From NCBI GenBank assembly GCA_021782715.1, contig JAJXUR010000014.1, positions 1,861-9,718 of the forward strand: a stretch of 7,858 nt of DNA. The letters are read 5' to 3'. This document shows positions 5,980-7,858 of the stretch, piece by piece. Position 1 is the first letter of the stretch. Every line of letters starts with the position of its first letter. The DNA comes from a bacterium (lineage in GTDB: Bacteria; Patescibacteriota; Minisyncoccia; Phycocordibacterales; Phycocordibacteraceae). Made by a program: the position numbers and the translations under genes. The notes beneath the pieces were generated by a model, which saw only the letters and a program-made list of their open reading frames with translations, ran no database searches and was not told the origin of the DNA.

Positions 5980-5988
5980 TGCTATAGT
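5980..5988 (+). promoter_or_regulatory. Extended -10 promoter, rightward, of an orphan short transcript
   Basis: TGCTATAGT is a TGn extension plus TATAGT (5/6), the best -10 match in the window. Transcription would start near 5994-5996. No good -35 is visible (GTAGCA at 17-bp spacing). It forms a 9-bp inverted repeat, with one mismatch, with the rnr -10 across 14 bp. Confidence 0.5.
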
Positions 5989-5994
5989 GCCTAT

Positions 5995-6060
5995 GGCGCA
6001 ATCCCTTGTGCCATCTTTGCGATAGGGCTTCGGGGCGGTCTACGGACCGCCCTTTTTTTA
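5995..6060 (+). ncRNA. Candidate ~65-nt small RNA or attenuated leader
   Basis: Between the rightward promoter and a strong terminator lie about 65 bases with two hairpins. The first is GGCGCAA/TTGTGCC (5995-6001 with 6006-6012, one G-T pair, loop TCCC); the second is the terminator stem. An alternative pairing CGCAA with TTGCG (5998-6002 with 6016-6020... see the finding for the limits) is possible. No gene on the + strand precedes the terminator except a 10-codon ORF (ATG 5993, MAQSLVPSLR, TAG 6023-6025). It could be an independent small RNA, a short leaderless peptide gene, or an attenuator in an alternative rpsP leader. No known RNA family was recognised. Confidence 0.35.
6033..6059 (+). 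terminator. Strong intrinsic terminator upstream of rpsP
   Basis: A perfect 8-bp stem GGGCGGTC (6033-6040) / GACCGCCC (6045-6052) with a TACG loop is followed directly by seven T. It points rightward, although the nearest annotated gene to its left (rnr) runs leftward, so it must end a transcript that starts in the 5980-6030 interval or reads through from elsewhere. Confidence 0.88.
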
Positions 6061-6094
6061 TACGGCACTGACTTTTGGCGAGTGCTGGATGTAT

Positions 6095-6123
6095 TTGCGA
6101 TTTTGATAGGGTTCTGGTACTGT
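6095..6123 (+). promoter_or_regulatory. Promoter of rpsP-khpA (probable leaderless rpsP mRNA)
   Basis: TTGCGA (6095-6100, 4/6 to the -35 consensus) and an extended -10 TGGTACTGT (6115-6123) are 17 bp apart. The -10 ends 8 nt before the rpsP ATG, which predicts a leaderless or near-leaderless mRNA; no Shine-Dalgarno is present. Confidence 0.5.
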
Positions 6124-6131
6124 TCGCCTAC

Positions 6132-6650
6132 ATGTTGATGATTCGATTCCAGCGCACCGGCCGGACCAATGATCCGGCGTTTCGCATTGCCGTCCTCGAG
6201 AAGGAGCGCGCTGCTAAGGCAGGTAATGTCGTCGAGCTCCTCGGCACCTACAATCCGAAGAGCAAAGCGCTCACTCTGAACGAAGAGCAGGTGAAGCACT
6301 GGCTCTCTATGGGCGCCCAGCCGACGGATTCCATCCGCAACCTCCTTATCAACAAGAAGGTCATCGAGGGCAAGAAAGTGAACGTCCTCCCGCGCAAGTC
6401 GCCGGTCAAGAGCGAGGCCGCTATCGCCGCAGAGAAGGCAGCTGTAGAGGCGGCGAAGGCAGAGGCCGCAGCAGCGGCCGCAGCCGAGAAGGCAGCAGCG
6501 GAAGCCGCAGCGGCACCGGCAGAGGCCGCTCCTGAAGTGGCAGTCGAGGAGGCCGCACCAGAGCTCCCGACCGAAGAGGAAGTGGTCGCAGAAGCGGAAC
6601 CGGCAGCTGAAGAGGCTCCTGCAGTAGTCGCCGAAGAAGCGGCCGCATAA
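6132..6650 (+). CDS. rpsP: 30S ribosomal protein S16 with long Ala/Glu-rich tail
   Basis: S16 is an early-binding protein of the small ribosomal subunit that stabilises the 16S rRNA 5' domain. Residues 1-85 match the family: MLMIRFQRTGRTNDPAFRIA at the N-terminus, LLGTYNPKSK (36-45) and the helix VKHWLSMGAQPTDSIRNLL (54-72). ATG 6132 is chosen because MLMIRF aligns with the usual M-x-x-IRL start and sits 8 nt after the -10; an upstream TTG in frame would add 19 unrelated residues. S16 is normally about 80-90 residues, but this protein has 172: residues 93-172 are an Ala/Glu/Pro-rich, acidic, low-complexity tail, presumably disordered or helical at the ribosome surface. It heads the rpsP-khpA-trmD cluster; khpA follows after 44 bp. 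Confidence 0.95.
   Translation: MLMIRFQRTGRTNDPAFRIAVLEKERAAKAGNVVELLGTYNPKSKALTLNEEQVKHWLSMGAQPTDSIRNLLINKKVIEGKKVNVLPRKSPVKSEAAIAAEKAAVEAAKAEAAAAAAAEKAAAEAAAAPAEAAPEVAVEEAAPELPTEEEVVAEAEPAAEEAPAVVAEEAAA
6402..6650 (+). repeat. Low-complexity GCN/GAG-rich tract encoding the S16 tail
   Basis: About 250 bases dominated by Ala (GCN) and Glu (GAG/GAA) codons, with local repeats such as GCAGCGGAAGCCGCAGC. Such tracts change length easily by slippage, so tail length may vary among strains. It is coding throughout and in frame with rpsP. Confidence 0.7.
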
Positions 6651-6694
6651 TCTCGACGCCGCCCTCGGCGGACACATAACCCGATATCCCTACC

Positions 6695-7012
6695 ATGGAA
6701 CCAGATCAGGCATTTCTCGAATATGCAGTGAAGGCACTCGTCGACCACCCCGAATCGGTCGAGACGACGCGCACTATCGACCAGATGGGTGTCCTCCTCA
6801 CGCTCACCGTTCATCCGGACGACATGGGCAAGATCATCGGCAAGAGCGGCAAGACTGCCGAGGCGCTGCGCATCCTCCTGCGCGTCGTCGGCATGAAGGG
6901 CAATGCGCGCGTGAACCTCAAGATCAACGAGCCGATGGGCGGCCTGCGCCCCTCGGCGCTCGCGGCCGAACCGGAGATGAAGACCGTCGACCAAGTGGTC
7001 GAGGAGCTTTAA
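6695..7012 (+). CDS. khpA: KH-domain RNA-binding protein KhpA (YlqC family)
   Basis: KhpA is a small single-KH-domain RNA chaperone that in Gram-positive bacteria pairs with KhpB/Jag and affects mRNA stability and cell elongation. The 105-residue protein has the expected N-terminus (FLEYAVKALVDHPESV, 7-22), strands VLLTLTVHPDDMG (33-45) and the RNA-gripping GxxG loop IIGKSGKTAEALR (47-59, Gly49 and Gly52). The family is usually about 75-80 residues; the extra C-terminal 25 (from NEPMGG) carry a short acidic helix ending VDQVVEEL. Position directly after rpsP and before trmD is the classic context. No Shine-Dalgarno is seen before ATG 6695; translation may depend on coupling or a weakly structured start. 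Confidence 0.92.
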   Translation: MEPDQAFLEYAVKALVDHPESVETTRTIDQMGVLLTLTVHPDDMGKIIGKSGKTAEALRILLRVVGMKGNARVNLKINEPMGGLRPSALAAEPEMKTVDQVVEEL

Positions 7013-7191
7013 TCGCGAGGCGCAGAGGATTCGCCGGTCTTGTTTTTTGAGTGCGTTACCCGCCACAGGTATGGCACGCACAAAAATATCTCAGACCGCC
7101 CGTCTCAAAGAGAGTGTCATGATACGTGTGCACTACGCTTGACCCTCCAAGAAACAAGACTGGCTCATCCTTTCGGCGCCTCGCTCACCAC
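7013..7191 (+). other. Intergenic stretch between khpA and trmD
   Basis: This 179-bp gap occupies the place where rimM usually lies. Near its start a weak 4-bp hairpin (GGCG 7019-7022, CGCC 7032-7035) is followed 7 nt later by six T (7043-7048), a poor candidate terminator. An unsupported 23-codon ORF (7071-7142) has neither a Shine-Dalgarno nor a clear promoter. No convincing promoter for trmD was found. Confidence 0.4.
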
Positions 7192-7857
7192 ATGAAATTT
7201 CACCTGATCACCTTGTTCGAAGAAGCGTGCGACGCGTACCTCTCGGCGTCGATCATCGGTCGTGCCCGCAAAGAGAAGAAGATTTCCGTAACGTATCAGT
7301 CCCCGCGCGATTTCGTCGCGGGCCCGGAAGGGAGCTATAAGAAGGTAGACGAACGCCCCTACGGCGGCGGCCCGGGCATGGTGATGATGGCGCTCCCGGT
7401 CGTGAAGGCTGTCGAAAAAACGCTCAAGAGCCGGAGCAAGGTTCCGCGCAAGCAGGTGATCATCTGGTTCAGCCCGAGCGCAAAACAATTTACGAACAAA
7501 GACGCCGACGCCCTCGCCAAGTATGATGATGTCGTGCTCGTGTGTGGCCGCTACGAGGGCATCGACGAGCGCGCGAAGAAGATCATCAAGACGCTCGCGC
7601 CGATAAAAGAGTTCGCCGTGGGCGAAGCGGTCTACACCGGCGGGGAAGTGCCGGCGCTCGCTATCGTCGACGCGGTCACGCGCCGCCTGCCGGGCGTACT
7701 CGGGAAGGACGTGTCGGTGGAGGAGCGCCGCATCGCCAGCAGCGCGGTCTATACCCGCCCCGAGACTATTTTGTATAAAGAGAAGAAGTACAAGGTCCCG
7801 AAGGTCCTCCAGACCGGTCATCACGCCAAGATCGACGCCTGGCGCAAGGAGAAATAG
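7192..7857 (+). CDS. trmD: tRNA (guanine-N1-)-methyltransferase TrmD
   Basis: TrmD methylates N1 of G37 next to the anticodon of tRNAs that read CNN codons, using S-adenosylmethionine, and prevents +1 frameshifting. The 221-residue product starts MKFHLITLFEE and shows the family motifs DERPYGGGPGMVM (53-65), CGRYEGIDERA (118-128) and the trefoil-knot segment YTGGEVPALAIVDAVTRRLP (148-167) with the likely catalytic Asp160, then VYTRPE (186-191) and GHHAKIDAWR (209-218). ATG 7192 is preferred over the in-frame GTG at 7126, which adds 22 unrelated residues. The usual IGDYVL before TGGE reads VGEAVY here. The protein ends soon after the WR motif, slightly shorter than typical. No Shine-Dalgarno is visible. 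It lies downstream of rpsP-khpA without rimM; the next gene is beyond the window. Confidence 0.95.
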   Translation: MKFHLITLFEEACDAYLSASIIGRARKEKKISVTYQSPRDFVAGPEGSYKKVDERPYGGGPGMVMMALPVVKAVEKTLKSRSKVPRKQVIIWFSPSAKQFTNKDADALAKYDDVVLVCGRYEGIDERAKKIIKTLAPIKEFAVGEAVYTGGEVPALAIVDAVTRRLPGVLGKDVSVEERRIASSAVYTRPETILYKEKKYKVPKVLQTGHHAKIDAWRKEK

Positions 7858-7858
7858 A

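Noticed and set aside
6659..6671. 5-bp hairpin CCGCC-CTC-GGCGG between rpsP and khpA
   Set aside because: No T tract follows and it is short; GC-rich DNA produces such stems often. It is not a terminator.
7013..7048. Terminator after khpA
   Set aside because: The stem is only 4 bp with a 9-nt loop, and the T run starts 7 nt later; too weak to call as a separate feature.
7071..7142. 23-codon ORF (MARTKISQTARLK...) between khpA and trmD
   Set aside because: No Shine-Dalgarno or convincing promoter, and too short to judge; it may be chance.

Overview
The window carries dense, GC-rich bacterial housekeeping DNA with a 1.6-kb accessory patch in the middle. Short intergenic gaps, a shortened SMC, a compact RNase R, an rpsP-khpA-trmD cluster without rimM, and translation starts that mostly lack a Shine-Dalgarno sequence suggest a streamlined Candidate Phyla Radiation bacterium, perhaps in the Parcubacteria. 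That placement is inferred from gene style alone; no marker was tested phylogenetically.

Left block (1-2342, + strand): the 3' end of rnc (RNase III, double-stranded-RNA-binding domain), then a full-length ORF for an SMC-family ATPase. Both ATPase half-heads are intact, but the protein has only 732 residues and no recognisable hinge domain. rnc-smc is a classic bacterial gene pair.

Accessory block (2343-3969): it looks AT-richer than its flanks. It holds a 62-codon unknown gene with a strong terminator, a 78-bp antisense relic of the 3' end of rnr, a Y1 (IS200-like/RAYT) transposase gene bracketed by two identical 23-bp hairpin palindromes, and a small cysteine-pair (zinc-ribbon-like) gene with its own promoter and terminator. 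The relic and the real rnr 3' end form a 78-bp direct repeat, 88% identical, bracketing the transposase and zinc-ribbon genes. This looks like an insertion that gave rnr a new 3' end and left the old one stranded, or the reverse.

Right block (3970-7858): rnr (RNase R-type exonuclease) on the - strand. Next is a 180-bp divergent region with back-to-back promoters and an orphan promoter-hairpin-terminator unit that could make a ~65-nt RNA or act as a leader. Then the + strand rpsP (S16 with an 80-residue Ala/Glu tail), khpA (KH-domain RNA chaperone) and trmD (tRNA m1G37 methyltransferase). These form the usual rpsP/trmD ribosome-maturation cluster.

A shared theme is regulatory. smc, rnr and rpsP each have an extended -10 promoter (TGnTAnnnT) ending 7-8 nt before the ATG, as expected for leaderless mRNAs. 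The two small accessory genes instead have Shine-Dalgarno-like sequences. The most notable items are the duplicated rnr end, the hairpin-flanked transposase, the hinge-less SMC and the orphan small-transcript unit. Nothing in the window clearly amounts to a complete new defence or metabolic system.
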